Both the position numbers and the translations under genes were made by a program. Below, in pieces: positions 9,149 through 18,747 of a stretch of 64,000 nucleotides of DNA; the first letter of the stretch is position 1; every line of letters begins with the position of its first letter. Below the pieces are notes generated by a model that ran no database searches, was not told the DNA's origin, and was given only the letters and a program-made list of their open reading frames with translations. Origin of the DNA: Halobacillus sp. A5 (GTDB lineage Bacteria; Bacillota; Bacilli; Bacillales; Halobacillaceae); the NCBI RefSeq assembly GCF_024189315.1, contig NZ_JAIZEO010000001.1:558001-622000 (forward strand). Direction: 5' to 3'.

Positions 9149-10294
9149 ATGAAGATATTACATACGGCCGACTGGCATTTAGGCAAAATAGTTAACAATA
9201 TATATATGACCAGCGACCAGGAGTATATATTGGACCAGTTTATCGATACAGTTAAAAAAGAGAAGCCCGATGTCATTGTTATTGCCGGGGACTTATATGA
9301 TCGTTCCATCCCCCCAAAACAAGCAGTGGAATTACTTAATGATACTTTAACCACTTTAATAAATGATCTCCAGCTTCCCGTTTTGGCGATTACAGGAAAT
9401 CACGACAGTCCTGACCGGCTTGATTTTGGCTCGAAGCTGTTTCGAAAACAAAACCTGTACCTTGAAACAAAGCTCAGCTTGGAGCCTGTTACCTTCCATG
9501 ATGAGGAAGGACCAGTTCACTTCCACCTCATCCCTTACGTAGAACCGGCTGAAGTGGCTTACGTATTTAACGACGATTCTATTAAAAGCCACCAGCAGGC
9601 ATCAAGAAGGCTGATCCAACATATTGAGGACCATTATGATATGAATGAGCGCCATGTATGGGTAGGTCATTCTTTTATTGCTGGTGGAATGGAATCGGAA
9701 TCAGAAGAAAGACTTTCCATGATAGGGGGCACCCCTTATGTAGACGCTGAATTGTTTAGAAATTTCAGCTACGTAGCTTTAGGCCACCTTCATCAAGCTC
9801 AGAAAATTAAACAGGAAAACATTCGGTATAGTGGATCTATATTAAAATATTCTTTTTCAGAAGCGAACCATAATAAATCAATTACAATAGCCCAATTAAG
9901 CCGTGAGCACTGCGATATTGAAAAAATACCACTTGTCCCAGAACGGGATTTTGAAATCATTGAAGGTTATTTTTCCGATTTACTGGACGGTGCCTCTGCC
10001 GCTAACCCTGAGAATTATTTGCACGTACGGTTGTTAGATGATGGAACGATACTTGATCCGATGGGCAAATTAAGAAAAGTTTATCCTAATATTCTTCATT
10101 TAGAGAGAGCGGCATTATCCCCCATGAATCAACATGAACATTTAGATCAGCTGAAATCCAGACAGCGGCTCGATCCAGTGGATCTTTTTACCGATTTTTA
10201 TAAGGAAATAAAACAAGACGAACTGCCTGAAAAAAGAAAGCATCTGATCGAATCTGCTATTGAAGAATTGCGGCTTCAGGAAAGGGGGAAATAG
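9149..10294 (+). CDS. sbcD: DNA repair exonuclease subunit SbcD (Mre11-like)
   Basis: Protein of 381 residues, the nuclease subunit of the SbcCD complex that opens hairpin and protein-blocked DNA ends. The calcineurin-like metal motifs are in order: HTADWHLGK, AGDLYDRS, TGNHDSPDRL, VGHSFIAGG and ALGHLHQ. Its stop is one base before the sbcC start codon. A TATAAT box lies about 35 bases upstream of the ATG. Confidence 0.96.
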   Translation: MKILHTADWHLGKIVNNIYMTSDQEYILDQFIDTVKKEKPDVIVIAGDLYDRSIPPKQAVELLNDTLTTLINDLQLPVLAITGNHDSPDRLDFGSKLFRKQNLYLETKLSLEPVTFHDEEGPVHFHLIPYVEPAEVAYVFNDDSIKSHQQASRRLIQHIEDHYDMNERHVWVGHSFIAGGMESESEERLSMIGGTPYVDAELFRNFSYVALGHLHQAQKIKQENIRYSGSILKYSFSEANHNKSITIAQLSREHCDIEKIPLVPERDFEIIEGYFSDLLDGASAANPENYLHVRLLDDGTILDPMGKLRKVYPNILHLERAALSPMNQHEHLDQLKSRQRLDPVDLFTDFYKEIKQDELPEKRKHLIESAIEELRLQERGK

Positions 10295-10295
10295 T

Positions 10296-13200
10296 TTGCG
10301 TGCTCTTTATTTAACAGTGAAAGCATTCGGACCTTTTAAAAATAAACAGACCATAGATTTCTCGCAGTTAGGGAGTGAAACGATCTTTTTAGTCACAGGT
10401 CCCACCGGTGCAGGAAAAACAACTATTTTCGATGCCATGTGCTTTGCTCTCTACGGTAAAGCAAGCGGCACGGATCGGGATCAGGATACGTTAAAAAGTC
10501 ATTTTGCAGGCGAGGAAGAAACCACTTTCGTCGAGTTTACTTTTCTGTTGAGGGGAAAGCAGTACCGGATTGAAAGAATGCCAAAGCAAAGACAGAAGAA
10601 GGAACGAGGAGAAGGATTTAAAGAAGAACCCACCCGGGCCTATTTGTACCAATTGCAAAACGGAGAAGAACGATTAGTAGCTTCTAAAATTAAAGAAGTG
10701 AATGAAATGATCGAAGAACTGCTGCGGTTGGATTATGATCAGTTTCGTAAAATGATTATGATTCCTCAAGGAGAATTCAGAAAACTCATTTCTGAGAACA
10801 GCAGGGAACGTGAAGAAATTCTTCAGAAGATTTTCAACACTCAGTTTTACTCCAATTTAACAGAATACCTGAGAGGGCAGCAGAAATCCCTTAAAAAAGA
10901 TATGGAACAGTTTGAGTGGAAGATCGAACAGGAAATCGAAAAAATTCAGTGGCCATCTCAAGAGGAGGAAGAAATTCCTGAGGATCCCAAGCAGGTCATT
11001 CTACAATTAGACCGTACGCTTGAACAGCAGCAATACCATATTAAAAGTCTTAAAGAACGGATGGACGAGCTGAGGAAACAATTGAATCAAGAGCAGGAAA
11101 AGTATTACCATGCAAAATCGATCGACAGCTTATTTAAGGAAAAAGATGGGAAGACAGCTGAACGCGCACTAATTAAAGAACAGCAGACTGAGATTGATCA
11201 ATCCTCTCATCAACTGCACCTGGCAGTAGAAGCCCAAAAAATAGTACCTATTGAACGGCAGATGAATGAAAGGAATCAGGAAAAGGAAAGACTTGCTCAC
11301 TCATTTAAAGAAAATACAAAGGTCTTAAATGAATTAAATAATCATTTCCAAAGTTTGAAGGAAAAGTACGAAAGAGAAAAAGCGAACGAGCAGCTGAGGG
11401 ATCAACTCAAGGAAAGTGTGCGCCAGAAAAAGGAAGCCGAGGTCAAGCTGGAAGCTTTATTAAATCTTAAGCAATCTGTACAAGAAATTGAAAGGAAACA
11501 AACAGGGGCAAGGGAGACATTCACCCGCATTTCCAACAAAAAGAAACAATTAACAGCTGAGCGGGAAACGTGTAGTGAATTAGCTTCAAAAGAGAGAGGA
11601 ACCACTTCTGTATTGTACGAATTAAAACAGATGAATGAACAGCTTAAAAGAAGCAGAACGAACCTGCAGCGTCTTGAAAAAGAATGGAATACGTTACAGA
11701 ATTTAAGAAAGAAGTATAAAGAATTATATAATAAAACAGAGAAAGCTAAAGAACGCAGTGTCACACTGAAGAAACATTATGAGGCCGAGGTGGATAAGCT
11801 TAAAGAACACCGAGCCTACCACCTGGCAGTGGACTTATCCAGCGGACAGAAATGCCCTGTATGTGGTTCGGCAGATCACCCTTCACTGGCTGTTCAGCCA
11901 AAAGATGTGTTGTCTACTCGTGAAATGGAAGCATTAAAGGCAGATTATGATCATTATGAGAAAGAGTATTTTAATTTGCACGAATCAATGGCCTCTGCTA
12001 AGGCAGAGGGCAGCAGCCATAAACAACTAGTTGACACTTTGCACGAGGAAGTGCGTGAACTTACCGGTGATGAGCTGTCAAGCAGCGCAATAAATCAGGC
12101 TATTCGTAAAGTGCAAGATGATCTAAAAGTTAATATCGAAGAATTACAAAAAAAAGAAGCAGAACTTAAAAATATTCGTAAGGCAGCGGATCAGATTACT
12201 CAGATTGATGATCAATTAAATGAAATTGTCCAAGAGGTGGAGCATTTAAATGAACAGCAGAGGAAATGGTCAGAGGAAAAAGTAGCCTGCCAAACTGAAA
12301 TTCATAACTTAGAGGCTAATTACAATTTCGATACACTTGAATTGAAAGAAATGAAAGCATTTGTCAGGGAATCTGAGCAAAAGCTGCAGGAAGCAGTGCA
12401 TTCGTGGGAAGTTATTCAAGAGGAATACCGTAAAAAGTCCGAAGAAATGCAAAAGCTTACAGCAAAGAAAGCTGAATTAGAACGTTATTTACAAAATGCG
12501 GAAGAAACGTGTCGAAAAAAAGAAAAGGAGTTTAATCAAACGCTTGACCAACTTCGCTTCGAATCCTTTACAGCTTATAAGGAAGCCTTACTTCCTGAAG
12601 AAGATATCAATAATCTCACCAAAAAGATCGAGGAGTTCAATCAGCGAAAAGCAGTAATAAACAACCGTCTCGAGGAGTTAGCCGAAAAGCTTCAGGAAGA
12701 GAGAAGGCCAAACCTGGAAGAGCTGAGACTTAAGTTTGAAGAGCGGAGAGAATTAGTGGAAAGTAAACAAAAAGAACTTCATGACTACCGGCTGGTGTAT
12801 GAACAGAATCAAAATATTTTACTATCTATGTCAAGTCTTATGGAAGAGCAGAAAGAGTTTGCGGAACGATATTACGATTTAGCAGAGATTTCAAACCTGG
12901 CCAGGGGGGATAATTCTTTAAAACTCTCACTCGAGCGCTATGTATTAGCATCTTATTTAGATGAAATCCTTATTCAGGCAAATATACGCCTGGATCAGAT
13001 GACGGACCACCGTTATCAGCTGCTTAGAAGCGACGCGTTAGCGAGACGCGGAGCACAGAGCGGGTTAGAGTTGGAAGTTATTGATCATCACACAGGTCAG
13101 CAGCGGTCCGTGCGTACGCTCTCAGGTGGAGAAGGTTTTAAAGCAAGTTTAAGTCTGGCGTTAGGGATGGCAGATGTCGTTCAATCCCATTCAGGCGGTG

Positions 13201-13412
13201 TACAACTGGAAACTCTATTTATAGATGAAGGATTCGGCACACTGGATGAACAATCTTTGGAACAGGCCATCGGGTGCTTAAGAACACTTCAAGACGGGAA
13301 TCGAATGTTAGGGATTATTTCTCATGTGCAGCAGTTAAAAGAAGAAATACCTGCTAAGCTTCAGATTCAAAGCAGTCCTGAAGGTTCTACAATTAAAATG
13401 GCATTTCAATAA
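10296..13412 (+). CDS. sbcC: DNA repair ATPase SbcC (Rad50-like)
   Basis: Protein of 1038 residues, partner of SbcD. Walker A is in GPTGAGKTTIFDAM near residue 35; a long coiled coil follows; the zinc hook KCPVCG has its first Cys near residue 520, almost exactly central; a second coiled coil leads to the signature VRTLSGGEGFKASLSL and Walker B LETLFIDEGFGTLDE. The start is TTG 10296, giving LRALYLTVKAFGPF, the normal SbcC beginning, with AAAGGGGGAAA upstream; an earlier in-frame ATG inside sbcD was rejected. Confidence 0.96.
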   Translation: MRALYLTVKAFGPFKNKQTIDFSQLGSETIFLVTGPTGAGKTTIFDAMCFALYGKASGTDRDQDTLKSHFAGEEETTFVEFTFLLRGKQYRIERMPKQRQKKERGEGFKEEPTRAYLYQLQNGEERLVASKIKEVNEMIEELLRLDYDQFRKMIMIPQGEFRKLISENSREREEILQKIFNTQFYSNLTEYLRGQQKSLKKDMEQFEWKIEQEIEKIQWPSQEEEEIPEDPKQVILQLDRTLEQQQYHIKSLKERMDELRKQLNQEQEKYYHAKSIDSLFKEKDGKTAERALIKEQQTEIDQSSHQLHLAVEAQKIVPIERQMNERNQEKERLAHSFKENTKVLNELNNHFQSLKEKYEREKANEQLRDQLKESVRQKKEAEVKLEALLNLKQSVQEIERKQTGARETFTRISNKKKQLTAERETCSELASKERGTTSVLYELKQMNEQLKRSRTNLQRLEKEWNTLQNLRKKYKELYNKTEKAKERSVTLKKHYEAEVDKLKEHRAYHLAVDLSSGQKCPVCGSADHPSLAVQPKDVLSTREMEALKADYDHYEKEYFNLHESMASAKAEGSSHKQLVDTLHEEVRELTGDELSSSAINQAIRKVQDDLKVNIEELQKKEAELKNIRKAADQITQIDDQLNEIVQEVEHLNEQQRKWSEEKVACQTEIHNLEANYNFDTLELKEMKAFVRESEQKLQEAVHSWEVIQEEYRKKSEEMQKLTAKKAELERYLQNAEETCRKKEKEFNQTLDQLRFESFTAYKEALLPEEDINNLTKKIEEFNQRKAVINNRLEELAEKLQEERRPNLEELRLKFEERRELVESKQKELHDYRLVYEQNQNILLSMSSLMEEQKEFAERYYDLAEISNLARGDNSLKLSLERYVLASYLDEILIQANIRLDQMTDHRYQLLRSDALARRGAQSGLELEVIDHHTGQQRSVRTLSGGEGFKASLSLALGMADVVQSHSGGVQLETLFIDEGFGTLDEQSLEQAIGCLRTLQDGNRMLGIISHVQQLKEEIPAKLQIQSSPEGSTIKMAFQ

Positions 13413-13437
13413 TAATCTTGAAAAGGGGATGGGAGCC

Positions 13438-13686
13438 ATGTCTACGCCGCTATCCATGGAATGGACGCTGATTACTGAAGGGAAAGAAAAAAGAGTACAT
13501 TCAAATGATAATTTATTTGAAATAACTTTTGATGGCTATAAACTTTTCCCGATGAATGAAATTATCGAAATCAAACGACATATCAAATCCGATCAAATCG
13601 GGTCGGGAGAGATAGAAGAACTTATATTAAAAAATAATACAACCATCTGCAAATATCGATTAATTTCTCTTCATTCAGTCAACTGA
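13438..13686 (+). CDS. Small conserved protein, DUF2584-like
   Basis: Protein of 82 residues, mixed strands and helix by appearance, with TEGKEKRVHSNDNLF and a C-terminal YRLISLHSVN. From memory the ending and length match DUF2584, a Bacillaceae family without known function. ATG 13438 is preferred to the ATG nine bases earlier, which would touch the AAAAGGGG ribosome site. It lies 25 bases after sbcC. Confidence 0.65.
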   Translation: MSTPLSMEWTLITEGKEKRVHSNDNLFEITFDGYKLFPMNEIIEIKRHIKSDQIGSGEIEELILKNNTTICKYRLISLHSVN

Positions 13687-13786
13687 TTAGAAGAGTCTCT
13701 ATTCGCTTTATGTCACTTCCTGCGCTTGCCCGGGAAATATACATGCACGACAGCAGGGAAATTTGTTCGAATGAAAGGTGATATAG

Positions 13787-14464
13787 TTGTCGGTTTTCAC
13801 AAATGACTGGTCACAAATCCTCTCAGAGGAATTAGAAAAGGAATACTATAAAAAGTTGAGAGAGTTTTTAAAGAAAGAATATGCTGCCTCACGTGTTTTT
13901 CCAGATATGTATGATATTTATGCTGCCTTTAACCGCACGGCCTATGAAGATACGAAAGTCGTAATTATCGGTCAGGATCCCTATCATGGGGAAGGGCAGG
14001 CTCATGGTTACAGTTTCTCAGTACCAAAGGGGGTGGACATCCCCCCTTCCCTGAAAAACATTTATAAAGAGCTTCAGGAAGATATCGGCATGGCATCACC
14101 TCCTCATGGAAATTTAGAAGCCTGGGCAGACGAAGGAGTGCTGCTCCTTAACAACGTACTTACGGTTCAGGCTCATAAAGCACATTCTCATAAGGAGGCG
14201 GGGTGGGAGGTTTTAACCGATAAGGTCATAGAAGTGTTAAATCAACGAGAACGCCCGCTTGTCTTTATTCTGTGGGGAAGACCGGCTCAAAAAAAAGCAG
14301 AAGCTGTAAACAGAGACAGACACTGCGTCATTCAGTCCCCTCATCCCAGCCCGCTTTCCGCGTATAGAGGTTTCTTTGGAAGCCGTCCATTTTCCAGAGC
14401 AAATCAATTCTTGGAATCTGTCAATCAGAAGCCGGTGGACTGGCAATCTATAAATAAATCCTGA
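13787..14464 (+). CDS. ung: Uracil-DNA glycosylase
   Basis: Protein of 225 residues that removes uracil from DNA in base-excision repair. Family 1 motifs are clear: the catalytic water-activating Asp is D64 in GQDPYHGEGQAHG, and the second is HPSPLSAYRGFFGSRPFS with the catalytic His. LLLNNVLTV lies between. The start is TTG 13787, preceded by AAAGGTGAT at good spacing; no ATG fits the conserved N-terminus. Confidence 0.97.
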   Translation: MSVFTNDWSQILSEELEKEYYKKLREFLKKEYAASRVFPDMYDIYAAFNRTAYEDTKVVIIGQDPYHGEGQAHGYSFSVPKGVDIPPSLKNIYKELQEDIGMASPPHGNLEAWADEGVLLLNNVLTVQAHKAHSHKEAGWEVLTDKVIEVLNQRERPLVFILWGRPAQKKAEAVNRDRHCVIQSPHPSPLSAYRGFFGSRPFSRANQFLESVNQKPVDWQSINKS

Positions 14465-14532
14465 CGGCTGCCCATACCCCTCTGTAATAATGTGCATAGG
14501 CTATCACATGACGAATGACGGAGGGGTCTCGT

Positions 14533-15033
14533 ATGAGTTTTAATCAACCACCCTTTTTTGGCCCTGCCAGAAATATTCAAGGTTTTTCTCCTCAGCAAAT
14601 GCGGAACGCCGGCGGTTTTGCTCCTGCATTCTTTAACCAGGCCGGACCGGGAGGATTTGGTGCCGCGCCGTTTCTAGGGGCGCCCATACAGGCGCAGACC
14701 GGAGCTGGATGGCTGACACAAGTTCAGTCAGCACTTAAAGCCATGCAGTCTGCAGCTCCTATGGTTAAGGAATATGCTCCTATGATGAAGAATTTACCGG
14801 CCATGATAAATATGGTGAAAATTATGAATGAGTCGGATGAAGGAGAGAGCGCTGATTCCAAACAACCTCGTGAAAACAAACGGCGCCCAAATACTAAAAA
14901 CCGCCTGCAAAAACAAAGAGGCGATAATAGAAGGCGGGAAAGAGAAAGAAAGGATAACAGAGAGTCTAAAGAGATGAAAAAACAGAAGAAATCAAGCCAT
15001 CAAGGGACTTCACAGCCTAAGCTTTTTATTTAG
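14533..15033 (+). CDS. YqfQ/VrrA-like low-complexity protein
   Basis: Protein of 166 residues. The N-terminal 60 residues are rich in Gly, Phe, Pro and Ala; a middle segment WLTQVQSALKAMQSAAPMVK plus YAPMMKNLPAMINMVKIM resembles the YqfQ (VrrA) family; the last 60 residues are very basic and repetitive (Arg, Lys, Asn, Glu). Function is unknown; relatives have been linked to spores, which I cannot test here. ATG 14533 follows GGAGGGG. The terminator begins inside the gene end. Confidence 0.6.
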   Translation: MSFNQPPFFGPARNIQGFSPQQMRNAGGFAPAFFNQAGPGGFGAAPFLGAPIQAQTGAGWLTQVQSALKAMQSAAPMVKEYAPMMKNLPAMINMVKIMNESDEGESADSKQPRENKRRPNTKNRLQKQRGDNRRRERERKDNRESKEMKKQKKSSHQGTSQPKLFI

Positions 15034-15058
15034 GCTGTGCGCGTCGCTTGATTTTTTA
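14990..15058 (+). terminator. Nested terminator after the YqfQ-like gene
   Basis: Inner stem CACAGCCTAA (15011-15020) with TTAGGCTGTG (15030-15039). Outer arms AATCAAGC (14990-14997) and GCTTGATT (15046-15053) also pair, followed by TTTTATT. The outer left arm is inside the coding region. Confidence 0.75.
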
Positions 15059-15119
15059 TTGATTTTTAGCAAAAATAAGAAATACGCACATAAAGATCAT
15101 CATGACGGAGGTTCTCTAT

Positions 15120-16097
15120 ATGAAGGAACAGTTTAAAGTAGCAACATTCGCAGGAGGATGCTTTTGGTGTATGGTTGAACCGTTTGAAGAACGTCCTGGT
15201 ATTATATCCGTACAATCGGGTTATACAGGCGGACATACGGCCAACCCTACCTATATGTCAGTTATTACTGAAACGACAGGGCATAGAGAAGCTGTTCAAA
15301 TTGAGTATGACCCGAATAAATTCTCGTATGAACGATTAGTCGGAATATTTTGGCAGCAAATTGATCCAACTGATGCTGGCGGTCAGTTTGCCGACCGGGG
15401 AGAGTCGTATAAAACTGCGATCTATTATCATGATGAAGAACAAAAACGGACAGCTGAGACCAGTAAACGTGAGCTTGAGCAATCTGGGAAGTTTAATGCT
15501 CCAATCGTCACTGATATCCTGCCGGCACAAATTTTTTATAAAGCAGAAGATAAACATCAGGATTATCACAAAACGAATTCTTTTCATTACAAAAGGTATA
15601 AAAAAGGATCCGGAAGAGCAGATTTCATAAAAGACCACTGGGGTGTTAAAAAAAATAAAAACAGGTTGAAGGAAACTTTGTCTGACATTCAGTATCATGT
15701 GACTCAGGAAAACGGAACAGAACGACCGTTCCAAAATGAATATTATGATCTAGAAGGGGACGGCATTTATGTAGACATAGTCTCTAAAGAACCATTATTC
15801 AGCTCTGAAGATAAATATGATGCAGGGTGTGGATGGCCAAGCTTTACGAAACCGATCGAAAAGCAGCAGGTAAACGAAAATGTGGATACGTCGCACGGTA
15901 TGAGACGAACAGAAGTTCGAAGTGAGAAAGCAGACTCCCACCTCGGGCATGTATTTGATGATGGACCTGTTAAGCAGGGAGGATTAAGATACTGTATTAA
16001 TTCAGCTGCATTGGAATTCATACCGAAAGAAGATATGGAAAAAAGAGGATATGGGTATTTAACCCATTTGTTTCATAACAAAGAGGCTGGAACATAA
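15120..16097 (+). CDS. msrAB: Fused methionine sulfoxide reductase A/B
   Basis: Protein of 325 residues repairing both methionine sulfoxide epimers. MsrA is N-terminal: GGCFWC with catalytic C14, QSGYTGG, YHQDY-like KHQDYHK. MsrB is C-terminal from about residue 190: [20 protein letters not shown] and RYCINSAAL with the catalytic Cys. The zinc-binding CXXC pairs of some MsrB proteins are absent, a known variant. B. subtilis has separate genes, so the fusion is of note. ATG 15120 is used because GGAGG lies 8 bases before it; an upstream in-frame ATG precedes the ribosome site. Confidence 0.95.
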   Translation: MKEQFKVATFAGGCFWCMVEPFEERPGIISVQSGYTGGHTANPTYMSVITETTGHREAVQIEYDPNKFSYERLVGIFWQQIDPTDAGGQFADRGESYKTAIYYHDEEQKRTAETSKRELEQSGKFNAPIVTDILPAQIFYKAEDKHQDYHKTNSFHYKRYKKGSGRADFIKDHWGVKKNKNRLKETLSDIQYHVTQENGTERPFQNEYYDLEGDGIYVDIVSKEPLFSSEDKYDAGCGWPSFTKPIEKQQVNENVDTSHGMRRTEVRSEKADSHLGHVFDDGPVKQGGLRYCINSAALEFIPKEDMEKRGYGYLTHLFHNKEAGT

Positions 16098-16120
16098 GTA
16101 AAGCAGTGATGTTTAGCATA

Positions 16121-16164
16121 GTCAAAATGCGAAGACGTGCCCGCAGAAAGCGAAGCATTTTGAC
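16121..16164. repeat. Hairpin-forming intergenic element
   Basis: GTCAAAATGC (16121-16130) is perfectly inverted as GCATTTTGAC (16155-16164) around a 24-base GC-richer centre, and continues into CGGAGCG. It looks like a dispersed intergenic element rather than a terminator because no T-run follows. Only one copy is in this window. Confidence 0.4.
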
Positions 16165-16194
16165 GGAGCGATAGTGTGAATTCTCTTTAACATA

Positions 16195-16240
16195 AATAAT
16201 CCGAACTGATTTCTACAAAATCATTCGGATTATTTTTTGT
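16195..16240 (+). terminator. Terminator after msrAB
   Basis: AATAATCCGAA (16195-16205) pairs with TTCGGATTATT (16224-16234); inside it TGATTT pairs with AAATCA; a T-run follows. Confidence 0.85.
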
Positions 16241-16337
16241 TTTATTCAGTTTTGTCCCGTCATCCAACTAAGCTTTTGTATGGAATCATTGTAAGGTATA
16301 CTTAACTTTACCAACGAGGGTAAGTGAGGGACCAGAT

Positions 16338-16910
16338 ATGGGAAGAAAAAAATCCTTAACGAAAAATGAACTTTTTAAGGCTGCCGGGGAGCTCATACGA
16401 TCAGAAGGCATTCACGGTGTCCATTTTAAAAAATTAGCAGAAATATTAGGAGTAGGCCGAAGTACATTATATGAATATTATCGTAATAAAGAAGAGCTGT
16501 TAATTGCTTATTTAAAAGATATTATGGATGAGATGAATCATCGCATCGGAAATATACCTGGTAATTTACAGCCAAATGAAAAATTACGTGCTCTGCTGTA
16601 TATTTTACTCGATCATGCCGAAATCCATCAGGTGGAGCGGATGATCCGGGATATACAAACGAGCGATGCGGATCTGGCTTCTTACTACCAAACGCAGCTT
16701 TTTGAAGAGCATCAGCGGACATATTCTATTCTTCTAAAATGGATTAATGAAGCGAAACACACAGGATTATGGTCTTGTGAAGTTGATTCGGAAATGATAG
16801 CCGATGTTATTTTTCATGCGATTCTGTTTCCGCATAAACATAAGATTGGCAGTAAATCTATGACCGATCAGCTTATGAAGTTAATTGAAAGCGGTGCATC
16901 CAATAAATAA
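16338..16910 (+). CDS. TetR/AcrR family transcriptional regulator
   Basis: Protein of 190 residues. The N-terminal helix-turn-helix is at about 8-52: LFKAAGELIRSEGIHGVHFK and LAEILGVGRSTLYEYYRNKE. The C-terminal ligand domain is unassigned. The target is not evident: it stands alone, and the next gene (GNAT) converges on it with one base between the two stop codons. ATG 16338 follows GTGAGGGACC. Confidence 0.85.
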   Translation: MGRKKSLTKNELFKAAGELIRSEGIHGVHFKKLAEILGVGRSTLYEYYRNKEELLIAYLKDIMDEMNHRIGNIPGNLQPNEKLRALLYILLDHAEIHQVERMIRDIQTSDADLASYYQTQLFEEHQRTYSILLKWINEAKHTGLWSCEVDSEMIADVIFHAILFPHKHKIGSKSMTDQLMKLIESGASNK

Positions 16911-16911
16911 T

Positions 16912-17574
16912 CTACGTAAAGGGATTCCTCCATTCGGTAATTAGTCCGTAGTTACACGATTCTTTATCATCAATGTACTCCGCCATCGGACATACAGGAG
17001 AACGACCTGCTTTAAATAGAAAGGTGAGGACCGGATCAGTTATTTCATTTTTTAGTACTAAATTGACATATTCTTCAGGGGTTAAATCATTTTTATATTT
17101 ATGATAGGCAGGCATGCGGGCACCGCCCATTAAACGGTCAAGCTTATAATGAACGACGGTCTCATACATCGCCTGGGTGAGCTGGGACCCCAGACCTAAA
17201 GATCGGTAGGCAGGGTCGATACAAATGTCCACCACATATAGAACGGATCCGTTTGGATTGTGAGTACGCATTGTACCGCCCGCTGTTACTTCCTCCCAGG
17301 TGTGGTGTGTGTTCTCGTTTATCTCAGTCCGCATTGCCGTCATGGAGCCAGCGATTTCACCTTCAACTTCTATACATATACACCCGTCTCTAAAAATGGA
17401 AATATGATTGTAAAGCTGTTCTTCATCCCACCATAGATCTGAAGGGAACGGGGGCGGGAAGGCTTTCTTCTGCACCTCGATTAGCCGAGAGAAATCCTGC
17501 TCTTCATAGTTGCGGATATGTATATGATTAAACCTCTTCGATTTGACATCATATCCGTACACCCACTTGTCCAT
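16912..17574 (-). CDS. GNAT family N-acetyltransferase
   Basis: Protein of 220 residues. It has the GNAT acetyl-CoA loop in DPAYRSLGLGSQLTQAM (about residues 128-144), preceded by the strand VLYVVDICID. The substrate is unknown. ATG 17574 (MDKWVYGYD) is preferred to an upstream in-frame start because AGAGGTG sits about 8 bases before it. Its stop is one base from the stop of the converging TetR gene and no terminator separates them. Confidence 0.8.
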   Translation of the reverse strand: MDKWVYGYDVKSKRFNHIHIRNYEEQDFSRLIEVQKKAFPPPFPSDLWWDEEQLYNHISIFRDGCICIEVEGEIAGSMTAMRTEINENTHHTWEEVTAGGTMRTHNPNGSVLYVVDICIDPAYRSLGLGSQLTQAMYETVVHYKLDRLMGGARMPAYHKYKNDLTPEEYVNLVLKNEITDPVLTFLFKAGRSPVCPMAEYIDDKESCNYGLITEWRNPFT

Positions 17575-17732
17575 AATCAAGCACCTCTTTCTTCCTGTTT
17601 TCTCAAGTATATCATGCTTTCGTCGGCTGCATTTCATCTTTTTGTTTTGACAATATCTCGACTTAAAGATATTATTCAATTATAACCATTGCGAGAAATT
17701 ATTAGTCTTTAAGTTAATAGGAGGCGTAAAGT

Positions 17733-18335
17733 TTGAAACATATTTTTAAAGAAGGTAAATCAAAAGACAGTCGTGTACTGTTGCTTCTTCATGGTACGGG
17801 CGGAACAGAAGAAGATTTAATGCCGCTTGCACAAATAATCGACCCTGACGCTGCTGTTTTAGCTGTGCGTGGAAATGTGCTCGAAAACGGAATGCCCCGC
17901 TATTTTAAACGATTAAGAGAGGGTGTATTTGATGAAGAGGATTTAATCCTCCGAACCAAAGAATTATACGAATTTATTGATGAAGCGGCCGAAACCTATG
18001 GATTCCGCAGGGAGAATGTCGTTGCGGCAGGTTACTCCAATGGGGCGAATATTGCGGGAAGTCTCTTATTTCATTATGAAAACAGTTTAAGAGCGGCAAT
18101 TCTCTATCACCCTATGGTGCCAAGAAGAGGTGTGCAGCTTCCGGATCTTTCCAACGTTCCGGTTTTTATCGGGGCTGGAGAAAACGATCCTATCTGTCCC
18201 GCAGAGGAAACTAAAGAGCTCACGCAAATTCTGGAAGAAGCGGGTTCTTCCGTAGTAACTCAATGGGAACGAATGGGTCATCGTTTAACGGAAGAAGAAG
18301 TGAAAGCTTCAGCTAAATGGTATCATAATCACTAA
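17733..18335 (+). CDS. Carboxylesterase/phospholipase-type alpha/beta hydrolase (MhqD/YodD-like)
   Basis: Protein of 200 residues. The oxyanion segment LLLLHGTGGTEEDL, the nucleophile elbow AAGYSNGANIA, the acid in GENDPICP and the His in MGHRLTEEE form a complete catalytic triad. Short hydrolases of this type are induced by quinones in B. subtilis (MhqD), but regulation here is unknown. The start is TTG 17733 with AGGAGGCG upstream. Confidence 0.85.
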   Translation: MKHIFKEGKSKDSRVLLLLHGTGGTEEDLMPLAQIIDPDAAVLAVRGNVLENGMPRYFKRLREGVFDEEDLILRTKELYEFIDEAAETYGFRRENVVAAGYSNGANIAGSLLFHYENSLRAAILYHPMVPRRGVQLPDLSNVPVFIGAGENDPICPAEETKELTQILEEAGSSVVTQWERMGHRLTEEEVKASAKWYHNH

Positions 18336-18394
18336 GGCAATTGAGACATGGGAGGAAACCGTGTATGATAGAGAGTTGAAGGAGGCAGATTACG

Positions 18395-18598
18395 ATGATT
18401 CATAAAACCTGGGAAAAGTCAGAAACGATCAAACAAATCGAATGTGTTCATAATGATGCAGAAAAATTTGTAGTTCATAATGTGTTAACGCCGGGCAAGT
18501 TGTATGATGTGAAAAATGAAAGCGATGAATTTTATTTTGTCATTGATAACACAGGCCGAATTGGTGGTTTTTATAAGGATTATTTTAAAGAAATTTAA
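18395..18598 (+). CDS. Small conserved Bacillaceae protein, DUF6501-like
   Basis: Protein of 67 residues, MIHKTWEKSETIK at the start and TGRIGGFYKDYFKEI at the end. From memory it matches the DUF6501 family, of unknown function. GAAGGAGGCAGATTACG precedes ATG 18395, an excellent ribosome site. A terminator starts at its stop codon. Confidence 0.7.
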   Translation: MIHKTWEKSETIKQIECVHNDAEKFVVHNVLTPGKLYDVKNESDEFYFVIDNTGRIGGFYKDYFKEI

Positions 18599-18630
18599 AC
18601 TGAAACGAGCTGATGCCGTTTCAGTTTTTT
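18597..18630 (+). terminator. Terminator after the DUF6501-like gene
   Basis: AAACTGAAACG (18597-18607) pairs with CGTTTCAGTTT (18617-18627), followed by TTT. Confidence 0.85.
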
Positions 18631-18747
18631 AGTGTATAATATCTTTTTATTGTGCAGGTTCTGTAGATTTACTCCGTTCACTTCTTGTCAACCGCTGTCA
18701 TTTCATTGATAATAAGGGTAAGTGAAAGTTTGAAGGGGGAGTCAGAT

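Noticed and set aside
14533-15033. Low-complexity gene as a repeat array or CRISPR-like region
   Set aside because: It is an intact frame with ribosome site and terminator; the repetition is in amino-acid composition only.
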